Source: Nonomuraea guangzhouensis (GTDB lineage: Bacteria; Actinomycetota; Actinomycetes; Streptosporangiales; Streptosporangiaceae). From it: a stretch of DNA of 64,000 nt. Shown here one piece after another: positions 41,890 through 51,584 of this stretch. Each line of letters begins with the position of its first letter. Within the stretch, counting starts at the first letter, position 1. The notes under the pieces were generated by a model. That model worked only from the letters and a program-made list of their open reading frames with translations, searched no databases and was not told the origin of the DNA. Position numbers and translations under genes: made by a program. The DNA is taken from positions 124,001 to 188,000 of the forward strand of contig NZ_JAHKRM010000026.1 of assembly GCF_019396345.1 (NCBI RefSeq), in the 5' to 3' direction.

Positions 41890-43008
41890 TCAAAATAGGT
41901 CGGCGACGGCTTTCAGATCTTTGCGGAGCGCGTCCGGCCCCGGCCGGTGCGCGGGGAACCCCGACAGCAGGCGGAACAGCACCGGCGCCAGCGCGCCCGC
42001 CCTGGACAGCGGGGCACCGGGCACCGGCGGATGCCCCTCGACGGCCGCGAACAACGTGGCACCCAGCGACCACAGATCAGCCGCCGGTCCTGGCACCCGC
42101 TCGGGCGCCGTGTAGGCCGGGATCGTCGCCGGCATCACGGGGGCGAGCGACATCGGCGCGGGCAGCGGCGTCGTGGCCAGCGTGGCCCGGTCGTCCACGT
42201 CGATCAGGACGTTGCCCGGTTGTACGCCGCCGTGATGCGCTCCCCGGGAGTGCAGTTCGGCGAGCTGATCGAGGACGGCCAGCCCGATCTCGGCCACCCG
42301 GGCCGGAGGCAGCGGTCCGCCCGTGGCCAGCACGTGGCCGAGCGTCTGCGACACGGCGAGCCGGTCGAGCATCTCGGCCACCACCTCGACCGGCGGCGGC
42401 CCGGCGGGGTCCAGCATGGCCCGGACCAGCCACCGGAACGCGTCGGTGCTCTCCGCGGGCGCCCGCCCCGGCGGCCGGCCCTCGACGGCGAAGTGCAGCG
42501 TCGCGGCCATCGACCACATGTCGGCGGACGGCCGCATGCCGAGCCCCGGCAGCCCGAACCCGGTGAGCACGGCCCGGCCCGTCGAGGTGAGCAGCACATT
42601 GCCCGGATTGACCCGTCCGTGGACGATCCCCGCGTCGTGCGCGGTCCGCAGCGCCGACAGCAGGCACACGCCCACTCTGGCGGCCTGCTGGACGGGCAAG
42701 GGGTGCCGCGAGTCCACGGTCTTCTCCAGCGAGGTGCCGGAGACGAACTCCATGACCAGCCACGGCTCGCCGTCCTCCACCACCACGTCGAGCACTGGCA
42801 CGACGGAGGCATGACGGAGCTCGGCGGCCCGCCGCGCGTCCTGCAGCGCGGCTCCCCGTAGCTCGGCGGGCACGCGTAGCTCTCTGACTGCGACGTCACG
42901 ATGCTCTGTCTCATCGAACGCCAGTCGTACCGAACCCGCGCCCAAAGGATTCAGCAGCCGGTAGCGACCGACGAGCTTCCTGAACTCTCCCATTCCGAGG
43001 TGCACCAT
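41890..43008 (-). CDS. Tandem pseudokinase (Ser/Thr kinase-like, catalytically dead)
   Basis: A 372-residue protein. The first kinase-like domain runs from VGRYRLLNPLGAGSVRLAFD. VAVRELR replaces the VAxK lysine, HGRVNPGNVLL replaces HRDxKxxN, and TGFG replaces DFG, so all three catalytic sites are lost. A second, shorter unit (C-lobe only: RGAHHGGVQPGNVLIDVDDR, AYTAPERVPGPAADLWSLGA) follows and is equally degenerate. No transmembrane segment is present. Probably a scaffold or regulator of a real kinase. An alternative start is 42993. Confidence 0.82.
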   Translation of the reverse strand: MVHLGMGEFRKLVGRYRLLNPLGAGSVRLAFDETEHRDVAVRELRVPAELRGAALQDARRAAELRHASVVPVLDVVVEDGEPWLVMEFVSGTSLEKTVDSRHPLPVQQAARVGVCLLSALRTAHDAGIVHGRVNPGNVLLTSTGRAVLTGFGLPGLGMRPSADMWSMAATLHFAVEGRPPGRAPAESTDAFRWLVRAMLDPAGPPPVEVVAEMLDRLAVSQTLGHVLATGGPLPPARVAEIGLAVLDQLAELHSRGAHHGGVQPGNVLIDVDDRATLATTPLPAPMSLAPVMPATIPAYTAPERVPGPAADLWSLGATLFAAVEGHPPVPGAPLSRAGALAPVLFRLLSGFPAHRPGPDALRKDLKAVADLF

Positions 43009-43036
43009 AGCGCCCCGGATCAGACCAAAGCCATGG

Positions 43037-43921
43037 CTAGGCCGGGGTTCCCGCCACCCACTTCTCGTGGGCCTCAAAAACCTTCCCGAACAGGGCGTCC
43101 TTCTCCTCTTCACTCACGTCATCCAGCTGCAATCCGAACACGTCGGACAACGCGGAGTAGTAGTCACGAGCCGTGTGCAGAGTGACGGAATGAGCGCCGT
43201 TGCCCAGGCGTGACAGGGCGAGCCCGCGGAGGAGGTCGACGCCGGAGGCGTCCCGCCGGGCGACCGACGCGACCCGCACGAAACCCGACTCCGGCGACGT
43301 CGACAGGTGATGATGCATCGCGGTAAAGGCGGACATGTCGGCCGGGGCGGAGTCGAAGTCCATGCCGATGAACGAGCCGCTCGGGTCGTGGTCGAGCCGC
43401 CAGCCTTCTGGCGCGACCTCTGAGTGCCGCAGACCGTACGAGAAAGGGCCCTGCCGGTAGATGCCCGCGACCAGCGGGAGCGGCTCGTGCAGCGCGTCGC
43501 CCAGCCCCAGGTCGGCCAGCCACTCGCCGCCCGGGTTGTCCTCCGACGGCAGCCCGCGCACGGTGAGCACCAGATGGTTGGCGGTGATGGCGGGCTCGCC
43601 GCCCCGGCCCTGCACGCCGCCCACGTGCCTGGTCACGGCGTAGCCGAGCTCCTTGATCAGCAGGGAGAACGCGCCGTTCAGGTGGTAGCAGTAGCCGCCG
43701 CGGCCACGGATGATCCGCTCGGCCGACTCGGCGGGATCGACCGTGGTGGGGCGGCCGAGCCAGATCTCCAACGCCTCGTACGGGACCCGCTCGATGTGCG
43801 CGACGTGCAGTCGGCGGAGGTTCTCGGCCGTGGGCGGGGCGTCCAGCAGGTCGGGCAGCCCGATGCGGCGCAGGTATGCGGCGGTGTTCACCGGCCAAGT
43901 CTGCACCGGATGTGCACACAT
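43037..43921 (-). CDS. nat: Arylamine N-acetyltransferase
   Basis: A 294-residue NAT. The catalytic Cys is in IRGRGGYCYHLNGAF near residue 79, followed by the conserved HLVLTVRG histidine near 121 and the WLADLGLGD aspartate near 137, the family Cys-His-Asp triad. The usual Glu after the Cys (CFELN) is a His here. Transfers acetyl from acetyl-CoA to arylamines, or acts as an amide synthase in secondary metabolism. Start at 43921 is the likely ATG; it is divergent from the OmpR regulator at 43964. Confidence 0.9.
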   Translation of the reverse strand: MCAHPVQTWPVNTAAYLRRIGLPDLLDAPPTAENLRRLHVAHIERVPYEALEIWLGRPTTVDPAESAERIIRGRGGYCYHLNGAFSLLIKELGYAVTRHVGGVQGRGGEPAITANHLVLTVRGLPSEDNPGGEWLADLGLGDALHEPLPLVAGIYRQGPFSYGLRHSEVAPEGWRLDHDPSGSFIGMDFDSAPADMSAFTAMHHHLSTSPESGFVRVASVARRDASGVDLLRGLALSRLGNGAHSVTLHTARDYYSALSDVFGLQLDDVSEEEKDALFGKVFEAHEKWVAGTPA

Positions 43922-43963
43922 TGGGGAGTGCCGTCTGCACAGTGCCCTTCTAGGCTTTCGTCC

Positions 43964-44647
43964 GTGGCAGAGCAGCGACGCATCCTCCTGGTCGAGGACG
44001 ACGAGACCATCGCCTTGGCGGTACGCAACAGGCTGGCGGCCGAGGGTTTCGACGTCCGGGTGGCCGGTGACGGGGAGACGGCCCTGGTCGAGTACGGCAG
44101 GGCGGAACCCGATCTGGTGATCCTGGACCGGCTGCTGCCGGGGCTCGACGGGCTGGAGGTGTGCCGCCGGATGCAGCTGGCCCGGCCGGTGCCGGTACTC
44201 ATGCTGACCGCGCTCGGCGAGGAGACCGACGTACTGGTCGGGCTCGGCGTGGGCGCGGACGACTACCTGGCCAAGCCGTTCAGCATGCGCGAGCTGGTGG
44301 CCAGGATCCACGCGCTGCTGCGCAGGGTCGAGCGGGCCGTCCAGCTCGCCTCGGAGGACACCGTGATCAGGGTGGGCGAGGTGGAGATCGACACCGCGGC
44401 CCGCCGGGTGTTCGTCCGCGGCGCCGAGGCGCAGCTCACCAGGACCGAGTTCGACCTGCTCCGCCGCCTGGCCGAGCGGCCCGGCCAGGTCTTCGAGCGC
44501 GACCGGCTGCTGTCCGATGTCTGGGGCTTCTCCGAGGCCGCCGCGACCCGAACCGTCGACAGCCACGTACGGGCGTTACGCCGCAAGCTCGGCTCCGGCG
44601 TCGTGCGTACGGTGCACGGCGTGGGCTATGCCCTGGTGCGCCGATGA
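43964..44647 (+). CDS. OmpR/PhoB-family response regulator
   Basis: A 227-residue regulator. Receiver: RILLVEDDETIALAVRNRLA, phospho-Asp in DLVILDRLLPGLDGLEV near residue 52, LAKPFSMRELVARI. Winged-helix output: LTRTEFDLLRRLAERPGQVF and TRTVDSHVRALRRKLGSG. GTG start at 43964. Its stop overlaps the kinase ATG by four bases. Confidence 0.95.
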   Translation: MAEQRRILLVEDDETIALAVRNRLAAEGFDVRVAGDGETALVEYGRAEPDLVILDRLLPGLDGLEVCRRMQLARPVPVLMLTALGEETDVLVGLGVGADDYLAKPFSMRELVARIHALLRRVERAVQLASEDTVIRVGEVEIDTAARRVFVRGAEAQLTRTEFDLLRRLAERPGQVFERDRLLSDVWGFSEAAATRTVDSHVRALRRKLGSGVVRTVHGVGYALVRR

Positions 44648-47600
44648 AGCAGCCGCTCGACTTCCTCGGCCGGATCAAGGTCAAGCTCGGCCTGGTGATC
44701 GTGCTGGCCGTGGGCACCGCCTTCGTGGTGAACGAGGTCGGCATCAACTCCGGCCTCTCCCGGGGCATCAGGATCGCGGTCGCGCTGGTTCTCGCCCTGA
44801 TCATGGTGCAGGTGCTCGCCATGGGCATGACCAAGCCGCTGCGCCAGATGGCCAGGGCCGCCCAGACCATCGCCAAGGGCCGCTACACGCTGCGGGTCCG
44901 CGCCACCTCACGCGACGAGGTCGGGGAGCTGGCCAGGGCGTTCAACGCGATGGCGGCCGACCTCGGCGAGGTCGACCGGCAACGGCGCGAGCTCGTCGCG
45001 AACGTCAGCCACGAGCTCCGCACCCCGATCACCGGCCTGCGCGCCGTCCTGGAGAACGTCGTGGACGGCGTCTCCCCGGCCGACCCGGTCACGATGAAGA
45101 CCGCGCTCGCCCAGACCGAACGGCTCGGCCGGCTCGTCGCGCAGCTGCTCGACCTGTCACGGCTCGACTCGGGCGTACGCCTCATCGAACCCGACGCGGT
45201 CGAACTCGCGCCCCTGCTGGAGCAGGCCGTGCGCGAGGCCGCACTGGCGCGCGAGGACGTCCGGCTCGACCCTTCGGTCCCCGTCGACCTCGTCGTCCGC
45301 GCCGACCCCGACCTGCTGGCCCAGGTCCTGGCGAACCTGCTCGACAACGCGGTACGCCACAGCCCGCCCGGCGGCGCGGTCACCGTGACGGCCGCTCCCG
45401 ACGGCGACGGGGTCCGCATCGCCATCACCGACCAGGGGCCGGGGATTCCCGCCTCGGCTCATGGGCGGGTGTTCGAGCGCTTCTCCCGGCTGGACACCGG
45501 GCGGACGGCGGACGCCGGGGGTGCCGGGCTGGGGCTGGCGATCGTGAAAGAGATCGTCGAACTGCACGGCGGTTCGATCCGTATCGGCGACTGCGCGGGG
45601 TGCCGCATGATCGTCGATTTACCAGGGAGGACGACTATGGCGGACACGCCGTTAGAACCTGAGCCCGAGCAGGCCGTGGGGGCGGGCGAACGGGTGCCCG
45701 GTCCTGTTGCGGCGGGTGACGACGCGCTCGACGGGCGGTCGGATCTTGTGGCGTCGGTTGGCGGTGGTGAGATCCTGCCGGAGGTTGCGGCTGCGCACGT
45801 TGAGGAGGACGGGGAGGCCTCGCCGTCGGCCCGGCCGGTGACCGCGGCTCAGCCGGACTCCTCGGCGCAGTCGCCGTCGTTGGAGCAGCCGACGCCTTTG
45901 GCGGTGTTGCAGGCTTTGGCTCAGCCGGTCGCGGGGGTGCAGCCGGTCGCTGTGGGGCAGCCGGTCTCCTCGGCTCAGCAGGTCGGGCTGGGGCAGCCGA
46001 CGCCTGCGGGGCAGCCGGTCGCTGCGGCCCCATCCGCCTCTTCGGCGCCGCCGATGCAGGCGGTCACGCAGTCTACGCCGATGGTCGATGGGCGGCGGCT
46101 CGCGCGGATGGTCTCGGGGGGAGTCATCGGCCTGCTCCTCGGGTTCCTGGCCGGGCTGTTCGCCGCCGTGTTCGTCAGCGTGGCCGTGGGCAGCGGTATA
46201 GCCGCGCTCATCACGCTCGTGCTGGTCACCGCGCTCGTCGGGGGCGTCGGGGTGTCTGTGGGGGCGGGCACCGGGCGGCGACCCGCCGGCGCCTTGCCGT
46301 ACCAGCCCGCTCAGGGCCGCCCGCCGGGTCAGCTGTACGCAGGGCAGCCGTACCAGGGACCGGCGTTCCAGGGGCAGGGGCAGCCCGGCCCGCAGGTTCA
46401 CGGCCCGCAGGTTCACGGCCCGCAGTCGCCGCCACCCCCGTACGTCCCGCCGCCGCTGTTCCCACGCCCAGAACTGCCTGAGACGCCGCGCTGGCTGCTG
46501 CCGGCGGCGGCGGGGGCCGGTGTGTTCTCGGCCGTGGCGTTGCCGGACGCGCAGGTGGGGCTGGGCGTCGTGCTGGTCGCGATGGTGCTGGGCGCCGCTG
46601 CGCTGCCCGCGGTGCTGCGGCGGATCACGCCGTGGACGGTGATGTTCGGCCTGACCGCCTACTGGCTGATCGCGATGGCCGCCGTACGGGACGCCGACTG
46701 GCTGGTGGGGATCCTGTTCCTCGCCGGGTGCGGGCTGCTGGCGCTGGCCGTCTCCGGTGCCGGGTTCGGCTGGCTGGGCGTGATCAGGGGCGGCGCGTCG
46801 GTGCTGCTCGCGCTGGGGCCGGTGCCGTGGTTCCTGGCCAAGCCGCTGAAGCGGCTGACCGCCAAGCGGCGCATCATGCCCATGCTCACCGCGCTGGGCA
46901 TCACGGCGGTGTTGTTGCTGGTGTTCGGTCTGCTGTTCGCCTCGGCGGACGCGGTGTTCGCCACCTACCTGGAGCGCCTGACCACGACCCCGGACTGGGC
47001 CGAGTCGGTGCCGCTGCGGATCTTCCTGTTCGTGGTCGGAGCCGTGCTGCTCGCCGCCGTGGTGCTGGTCGCGCTGCGGCCCGTGGTGGACCCGGTCGGG
47101 CCCGAGGTCAAGTTCGCGGTGACCAGGACCATCTGGCTGGTGCCGCTGACCGCGGTGAACCTGCTGTTCGCGGCGTTCGTGGTGGTCCAGATCACCGCGC
47201 TGTTCGGCGGCAACGCCTTGGTGCTGAAGACCGTCGGCCTCACCTACGCCGAGTACGCCAGGCAGGGCTTCTTCCAACTCGTCATCGTCAGCCTGTTCGT
47301 GCTGGGCATCGTCGCCGTCGCGGCCGGGCTGCTCCGGACCGAGCGGCGCGAACGCTGGCTGCTGGCCGGACAGCTCGGCGTCCTCTGCGCCCTCACGATG
47401 GTCGTGCTGGCCTCCGCGCTGCACCGCATGGACCTCTACACCGACGCGTACGGCCTGTCGCGGCTGCGCCTGTCGGTGCAGGCCACGGTCTGGTGGCTGG
47501 GCGCGCTGTTCGCACTGGTCATGCTGGCGGGCGCGGTACGGCTGCTCGGCCGCGGCTCCGGCTGGCTGCCACGTACGATCGTGCTGGTCACCGGGCTCGG

Positions 47601-47913
47601 GCTGGGCGCGTTCGCGATCGTCAACCCGGATCTCCAGGTGGCCCAGACGCAGCTGGAGATACGCGGCGTGGCCAAGATGGACGCCGACTACCTGGGCGAC
47701 CTCGGCGCGGAGGCCGTACCGGCCCTGGACCGGCTCCCCGAACCGCAACGCAGCTGCGTACTGGCCGACGTGGTCGCCGCCAACGGCCTGAACCAGGCCG
47801 ACGCGTGGAACGGCTGGAACCTGGCGAGATCCCAGGCCCGCGAGCTCCTCGCCAAACGACCGGTCGCCAGCCCGCTCACCGGCTGCGACCGCCCGGTAGG
47901 CCGAACCGACTGA
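44644..47913 (+). CDS. Histidine kinase fused to a DUF4153/DUF4173-type membrane domain
   Basis: A 1089-residue fusion. Residues 1-330 are a complete HAMP kinase: transmembrane segments LGLVIVLAVGTAFVV and AVALVLALIMVQVLA, HAMP, H box NVSHELRTPITGLRAV, N box NLLDNAVRHS, G boxes DQGPGIP and GLGLAIVKEI. Residues 331-480 are a low-complexity AQP/GQPV repeat linker. From about residue 480 there are many transmembrane segments of the DUF4153/4173 type, ending in AWNGWNLARSQARELL. A strong ribosome site (AGGGAGG) and ATG at 45637 lie inside, at the junction, so the second half (45637-47913, 758 residues) may also be made separately. Confidence 0.85.
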   Translation: MKQPLDFLGRIKVKLGLVIVLAVGTAFVVNEVGINSGLSRGIRIAVALVLALIMVQVLAMGMTKPLRQMARAAQTIAKGRYTLRVRATSRDEVGELARAFNAMAADLGEVDRQRRELVANVSHELRTPITGLRAVLENVVDGVSPADPVTMKTALAQTERLGRLVAQLLDLSRLDSGVRLIEPDAVELAPLLEQAVREAALAREDVRLDPSVPVDLVVRADPDLLAQVLANLLDNAVRHSPPGGAVTVTAAPDGDGVRIAITDQGPGIPASAHGRVFERFSRLDTGRTADAGGAGLGLAIVKEIVELHGGSIRIGDCAGCRMIVDLPGRTTMADTPLEPEPEQAVGAGERVPGPVAAGDDALDGRSDLVASVGGGEILPEVAAAHVEEDGEASPSARPVTAAQPDSSAQSPSLEQPTPLAVLQALAQPVAGVQPVAVGQPVSSAQQVGLGQPTPAGQPVAAAPSASSAPPMQAVTQSTPMVDGRRLARMVSGGVIGLLLGFLAGLFAAVFVSVAVGSGIAALITLVLVTALVGGVGVSVGAGTGRRPAGALPYQPAQGRPPGQLYAGQPYQGPAFQGQGQPGPQVHGPQVHGPQSPPPPYVPPPLFPRPELPETPRWLLPAAAGAGVFSAVALPDAQVGLGVVLVAMVLGAAALPAVLRRITPWTVMFGLTAYWLIAMAAVRDADWLVGILFLAGCGLLALAVSGAGFGWLGVIRGGASVLLALGPVPWFLAKPLKRLTAKRRIMPMLTALGITAVLLLVFGLLFASADAVFATYLERLTTTPDWAESVPLRIFLFVVGAVLLAAVVLVALRPVVDPVGPEVKFAVTRTIWLVPLTAVNLLFAAFVVVQITALFGGNALVLKTVGLTYAEYARQGFFQLVIVSLFVLGIVAVAAGLLRTERRERWLLAGQLGVLCALTMVVLASALHRMDLYTDAYGLSRLRLSVQATVWWLGALFALVMLAGAVRLLGRGSGWLPRTIVLVTGLGLGAFAIVNPDLQVAQTQLEIRGVAKMDADYLGDLGAEAVPALDRLPEPQRSCVLADVVAANGLNQADAWNGWNLARSQARELLAKRPVASPLTGCDRPVGRTD

Positions 47914-48040
47914 GGGGTCCGCCGCCTGGCCGAACGTCTGGTCGGTCGCTTGGTCGGCCGGACGTTCGGTAGTTGGTCGCCTCGATGGTGGTCGGCGTTG
48001 GTGCGACCGCGGTGCTGCTCGGATCAGGTTTAATCCTTGA

Positions 48041-49630
48041 GTGGCTTTCGATGTGATCATCAGCGGCGGACGTGTGCTCGACGGGACGGGAGCGCCGCCA
48101 TACCGGGCCGACGTGGCGGTCACCGGCGACCGGGTCGTGGCGGTGGGCCGCCTCGACGGCGCGGAAGCCGCCTCCGTCATCGACGCGAACGGCCGGTTCG
48201 TCGCACCGGGCTTCATCGACTGCCACGCCCACGGCGACGCGGCCATCTTCGACCCCGCCGTGCAACTGGCGGCGCTTCGCCAGGGGGTGACCACGTTCGT
48301 GCTGGGCCAGGACGGCGTGTCCTTCGCCCCCGGCTCCGCGGCCACCGTCGCCTACGCCGCCCGCTACTTCGCGGCCGTGAACGGCCCGCTTTCCGCCCGC
48401 AGCCGTGCGGGCGGCGCGCCTTCGGACGGGCCGTTCACCGGCGGCGCGCCTTCCGATGGCGCGCTGACGGTCGCCGAGCTGCTCCAGGGCTATGACCGTA
48501 CGGTCGCGCTCAACGCCGCCTACCTCCTCCCGCACGGCACGATCCGCTACGACGTCATGGGTCCCTCCTCAGACACACCCGCACGTGACGAGCTGGCCCG
48601 CATGCTCGCCCACGTCGAACGCGGCCTGTCTGACGGCGCGGTCGGCCTGTCGAGCGGCCTGGAGTACCTGCCGGGCCGTTACGCCTCCGCCGAGGAACTG
48701 GCCGCCCTGTGCGCGCCGCTCGCGGGCCTCCCGTACGTCACGCACATGAGGGCATACGGGGCACGAGCCGGAGTCGGCATGTCAGAGGTCGTCGAGATAG
48801 CCCAGCGCTCCGGCACCGCCGTGCACGTCTCCCACCTGCACGGACCCGCGGACGTCCTGCTCCCTCTCGTGGAGGAGGCGCTCGCCGTGGGCGTCGACCT
48901 GACCTACGACTCCTACCCCTACCTGCGCGGCAACACCATCCTGGCGATGGTCGTACTGCCGCCCGAGGTCCCGGCCGCCGAGCCGGAGCGCGCCATGGAG
49001 ATGCTGTCCTCCGGAGAGCTCGACGCCTGGTGGCCGGGGCTGGCGCAGACCTGGCCGCGGCTGACCATCTCCCACGCCCCGGGCCTGGAGTGGGCGGAGG
49101 GCTTGGGCATGGTCGAGGCGGCCGAGCGGGCGGGCTTGGCGCCGCATGAGTTCTGCCGCCACCTGCTCATCGAGACCCGCCTGGAGGCCGGCTGCGTGAC
49201 GGCCCGTCCCGACGAGGGGCCGGAGGGGGAGGAGTCGGTACGCCGCATCCTGCGCCACCCCGCGCAGACAGGGGGCTCGGACGGCATCTACGTGGGCGGC
49301 CACCCGCATCCACGCGGCTTCGGCGCGTTCGCCCGCTTCCTGGGACGGCACGTACGCGAGCTGGGGGACTGGACGTGGGAGCAGGCCATGGTCCACCTGT
49401 CCTCACACCCCGCACGCCGCTTCGGCTTGACGGACCGCGGCCTGCTCCGACGCGGCTTCGCGGCCGACCTGGTGGTGATCGATCCGGCGACGGTGACGGA
49501 CCTGGCGACGTACGAGGCTCCCCGCACACCGGCGACGGGAGTGAGCGACGTGCTCGTGTCAGGGGTGCCGGTGCTGGCGAACGGCACCCTGACCGGCAAG
49601 ACTCCGGGACGAGCCCTGCGCCCGAACTAA
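48041..49630 (+). CDS. N-acyl-D-amino-acid deacylase (D-aminoacylase family)
   Basis: A 529-residue amidohydrolase. N-terminal VIISGGRVLDGTGAPPYRAD, metal site APGFIDCHAHGDAA, THMRAYGARAGVGMSE, HVSHLHGPAD, and the late catalytic Asp in TGGSDGIYVGGHPHPRGFGA. Removes the acyl group from N-acyl-D-amino acids. A short GGAPSDG duplication lies near residue 125. GTG start at 48041. First gene of a five-gene plus-strand run. Confidence 0.93.
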   Translation: MAFDVIISGGRVLDGTGAPPYRADVAVTGDRVVAVGRLDGAEAASVIDANGRFVAPGFIDCHAHGDAAIFDPAVQLAALRQGVTTFVLGQDGVSFAPGSAATVAYAARYFAAVNGPLSARSRAGGAPSDGPFTGGAPSDGALTVAELLQGYDRTVALNAAYLLPHGTIRYDVMGPSSDTPARDELARMLAHVERGLSDGAVGLSSGLEYLPGRYASAEELAALCAPLAGLPYVTHMRAYGARAGVGMSEVVEIAQRSGTAVHVSHLHGPADVLLPLVEEALAVGVDLTYDSYPYLRGNTILAMVVLPPEVPAAEPERAMEMLSSGELDAWWPGLAQTWPRLTISHAPGLEWAEGLGMVEAAERAGLAPHEFCRHLLIETRLEAGCVTARPDEGPEGEESVRRILRHPAQTGGSDGIYVGGHPHPRGFGAFARFLGRHVRELGDWTWEQAMVHLSSHPARRFGLTDRGLLRRGFAADLVVIDPATVTDLATYEAPRTPATGVSDVLVSGVPVLANGTLTGKTPGRALRPN

Positions 49631-49662
49631 CTTCAGGCTGGTCGCCGGGCGTGAGGAGCAGC

Positions 49663-50304
49663 ATGCCGATAGAGGCCGAGATCAAGGCGCGGGTCCGCCG
49701 GCCGGAGGCGGTACGTGCGGCCATGCGCGGACGCGCGGCCGCCGAGGCCCGCGTCTACACCGACGCCTACTACGACGCTCCTGGCCGCCCGCTCACCACC
49801 GCCGGCAGCGAGCTACGCATCCGCACTGTGACCACGCCGGCCGCCGGCCTGGGTCAAGACCCCAACCCGCCCACAACGCCCTCCAGCCGGGCGCACAGGG
49901 CGGACACCACCACAACGGCCTCAAGCCGCACGATCCTCACCTACAAAGCGCCCAGCGTGCACGAGGCCACCGGCTCGAAGCCGGAATCCGAGACGGAGGT
50001 GGCCGATCCCGAGGCGCTGGACGCGATCCTGCGCGGTCTGGGCTACGAGCCGGTCATCTCGTACGAGAAGCACTGCGTGAACTGGAGCTACACCACCTCC
50101 GGCCGCCGCCTGCTGGCCACCCTCGTGACGATTCCAGACCTGGACGGAACGTTCCTGGAGATCGAGACCCTGACCGACGACCTCCAGGACCTGCCGGCGG
50201 CTTTGGCGGTGGTACGAGCGGAAATGCTCGACTTGGGAATCGACGAACACGACTTCACCACCGAGCTCTACACCGAGGCAGTGGCCCGAAGCCGCACGGG
50301 CTGA
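49663..50304 (+). CDS. CYTH-domain protein (class IV adenylate cyclase/thiamine triphosphatase-like)
   Basis: A 213-residue triphosphate-tunnel protein. Signature EAEIKA (ExExK) at residues 4-9, then RTILTYKAP, SYEKHCVNWSYTT, DGTFLEIETLTDD, as in the CYTH fold. Binds a triphosphate with metal. It carries an unusual Thr/Ser-rich insert near residues 65-85. GAGGAG precedes the ATG at 49663, 32 bases after the deacylase stop. Confidence 0.88.
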   Translation: MPIEAEIKARVRRPEAVRAAMRGRAAAEARVYTDAYYDAPGRPLTTAGSELRIRTVTTPAAGLGQDPNPPTTPSSRAHRADTTTTASSRTILTYKAPSVHEATGSKPESETEVADPEALDAILRGLGYEPVISYEKHCVNWSYTTSGRRLLATLVTIPDLDGTFLEIETLTDDLQDLPAALAVVRAEMLDLGIDEHDFTTELYTEAVARSRTG

Positions 50305-50492
50305 GCGCTCGACCACGGACGAGGCCAAGAATGCGCACGTCACGGCGCCCAGCCCGCTCCACCGGAGGAGCGTGTCCCTGGACAGGGGCCGGGCACGTGT
50401 GGCGGGTGGGGCCCGCCGGGCTTGCCGTACAAGATCGAAAAAATATGATGATGCCCATGAGATAGGGTCAGACGCGGACAAATGGGGGTGTT

Positions 50493-51575
50493 GTGCAGGG
50501 CTTCCAAGAACGCGACAGGTCCGTCTTCGACGGGGCGTCGCTCCCGCTGATGGTTGTGCACCGGGAGGCGTTGGAGCACAACATTGCGACCATGGCCGCC
50601 TTCGCGCGGGATCACGGCATGGAGCTGGCGCCGCACGCGAAGACGCACATGTCCGGAGAGATCGCCACCATGCAGCTCGAAGCGGGCGCATGGGCGCTCA
50701 CCGTGGCGACCCCGAGGCAGGCGATGGCCGCGCGGGAGTTCGGGGCGGCCAGGGTCATGGTGGCCAACCAGGTCGTGGACCCGGTTGGGCTGGAGTGGGC
50801 GGCGGCGGAGCTGGCCGCGGACCCGGGCTTCGACTTCCTGTCCTTCGTGGACTCGGTGGCCGGGGTGGACATCCTGGCCCGGCACGCCTCGTCACGGCCG
50901 TTCAGCGTGCTGGTCGAGCTCGGGCACGAGGGCGGGCGGGCCGGGTGCCGGACCCTGGAACAGTTGCTCGAGGTGGCCGCCCATGTGCAGCGGACCGATG
51001 GGGTGGAGCTGGCCGGGATCGCCGGGTACGAAGGGGCGCTGAAGACCGCTCCGGAAGTCCGGAAATATCTGTATCAGTTGCAGGAAGCGGTCGAGCACCT
51101 GCGCGTCAAGAATCCGATCCTGACCGTCGGCGGCAGCCAGTGGTTCGACGTGATCGGGCGCGAGCTCGTCACCACCCAGGCCAGGGTCGTGCTGCGCGCC
51201 GGAGCGTACGTCACCCACGACGACGGCTACTACCGCGAGCGCACGCCCTTCAACCGCGTCCCCGGCGAGCTGTGGCCCGCGCTGGAGGTGTGGGCGTACG
51301 TGCTGTCCACGCCCGAGCCGGGGCTGGCGATCGTCGGCATGGGCAAGCGCGACGCGCCCTACGACGAGGGCCTGCCCGTCCCCAGGCGCGGTGGCGTCAC
51401 GATCGTGAAGATGCAGGACCAGCACACGGTGGTCCGCGCCGACGGGCTCAAGCCGGGTGACCTGCTCGCCTTCGGCATCTCGCACCCGTGCACGGCCTTC
51501 GACAAGTGGCGGACGCTTCCGCTGGTCGACCGGGACTACCGCCGCGTCGGCACGATCAACACCCGTTTTGGTTAA
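50493..51575 (+). CDS. D-threonine-aldolase/D-serine-dehydratase-like PLP enzyme (DSD1 family)
   Basis: A 360-residue alanine-racemase-fold protein. The PLP lysine is in LAPHAKTHMSGE near residue 50. The C-terminal HPCTAFDKW gives the His/Cys of the metal site seen in D-serine dehydratase and D-threonine aldolase. Acts on a D-amino acid, releasing an imine or enamine or cleaving a beta-hydroxy amino acid. GTG start at 50493. RidA follows after 9 bases. Confidence 0.92.
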   Translation: MQGFQERDRSVFDGASLPLMVVHREALEHNIATMAAFARDHGMELAPHAKTHMSGEIATMQLEAGAWALTVATPRQAMAAREFGAARVMVANQVVDPVGLEWAAAELAADPGFDFLSFVDSVAGVDILARHASSRPFSVLVELGHEGGRAGCRTLEQLLEVAAHVQRTDGVELAGIAGYEGALKTAPEVRKYLYQLQEAVEHLRVKNPILTVGGSQWFDVIGRELVTTQARVVLRAGAYVTHDDGYYRERTPFNRVPGELWPALEVWAYVLSTPEPGLAIVGMGKRDAPYDEGLPVPRRGGVTIVKMQDQHTVVRADGLKPGDLLAFGISHPCTAFDKWRTLPLVDRDYRRVGTINTRFG

Positions 51576-51584
51576 GGAGCTTTT

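Noticed and set aside
44161..44643. N-terminal extension of the kinase fusion frame
   Set aside because: It lies wholly within the OmpR regulator gene; the ATG at 44644 with the ATGA overlap is the proper start.
45652..48345. Minus-strand open frame of 897 codons opposite the kinase/DUF4173 fusion
   Set aside because: Composition (Arg, Gln, His, Pro) and lack of any family motif show it is an antisense shadow.
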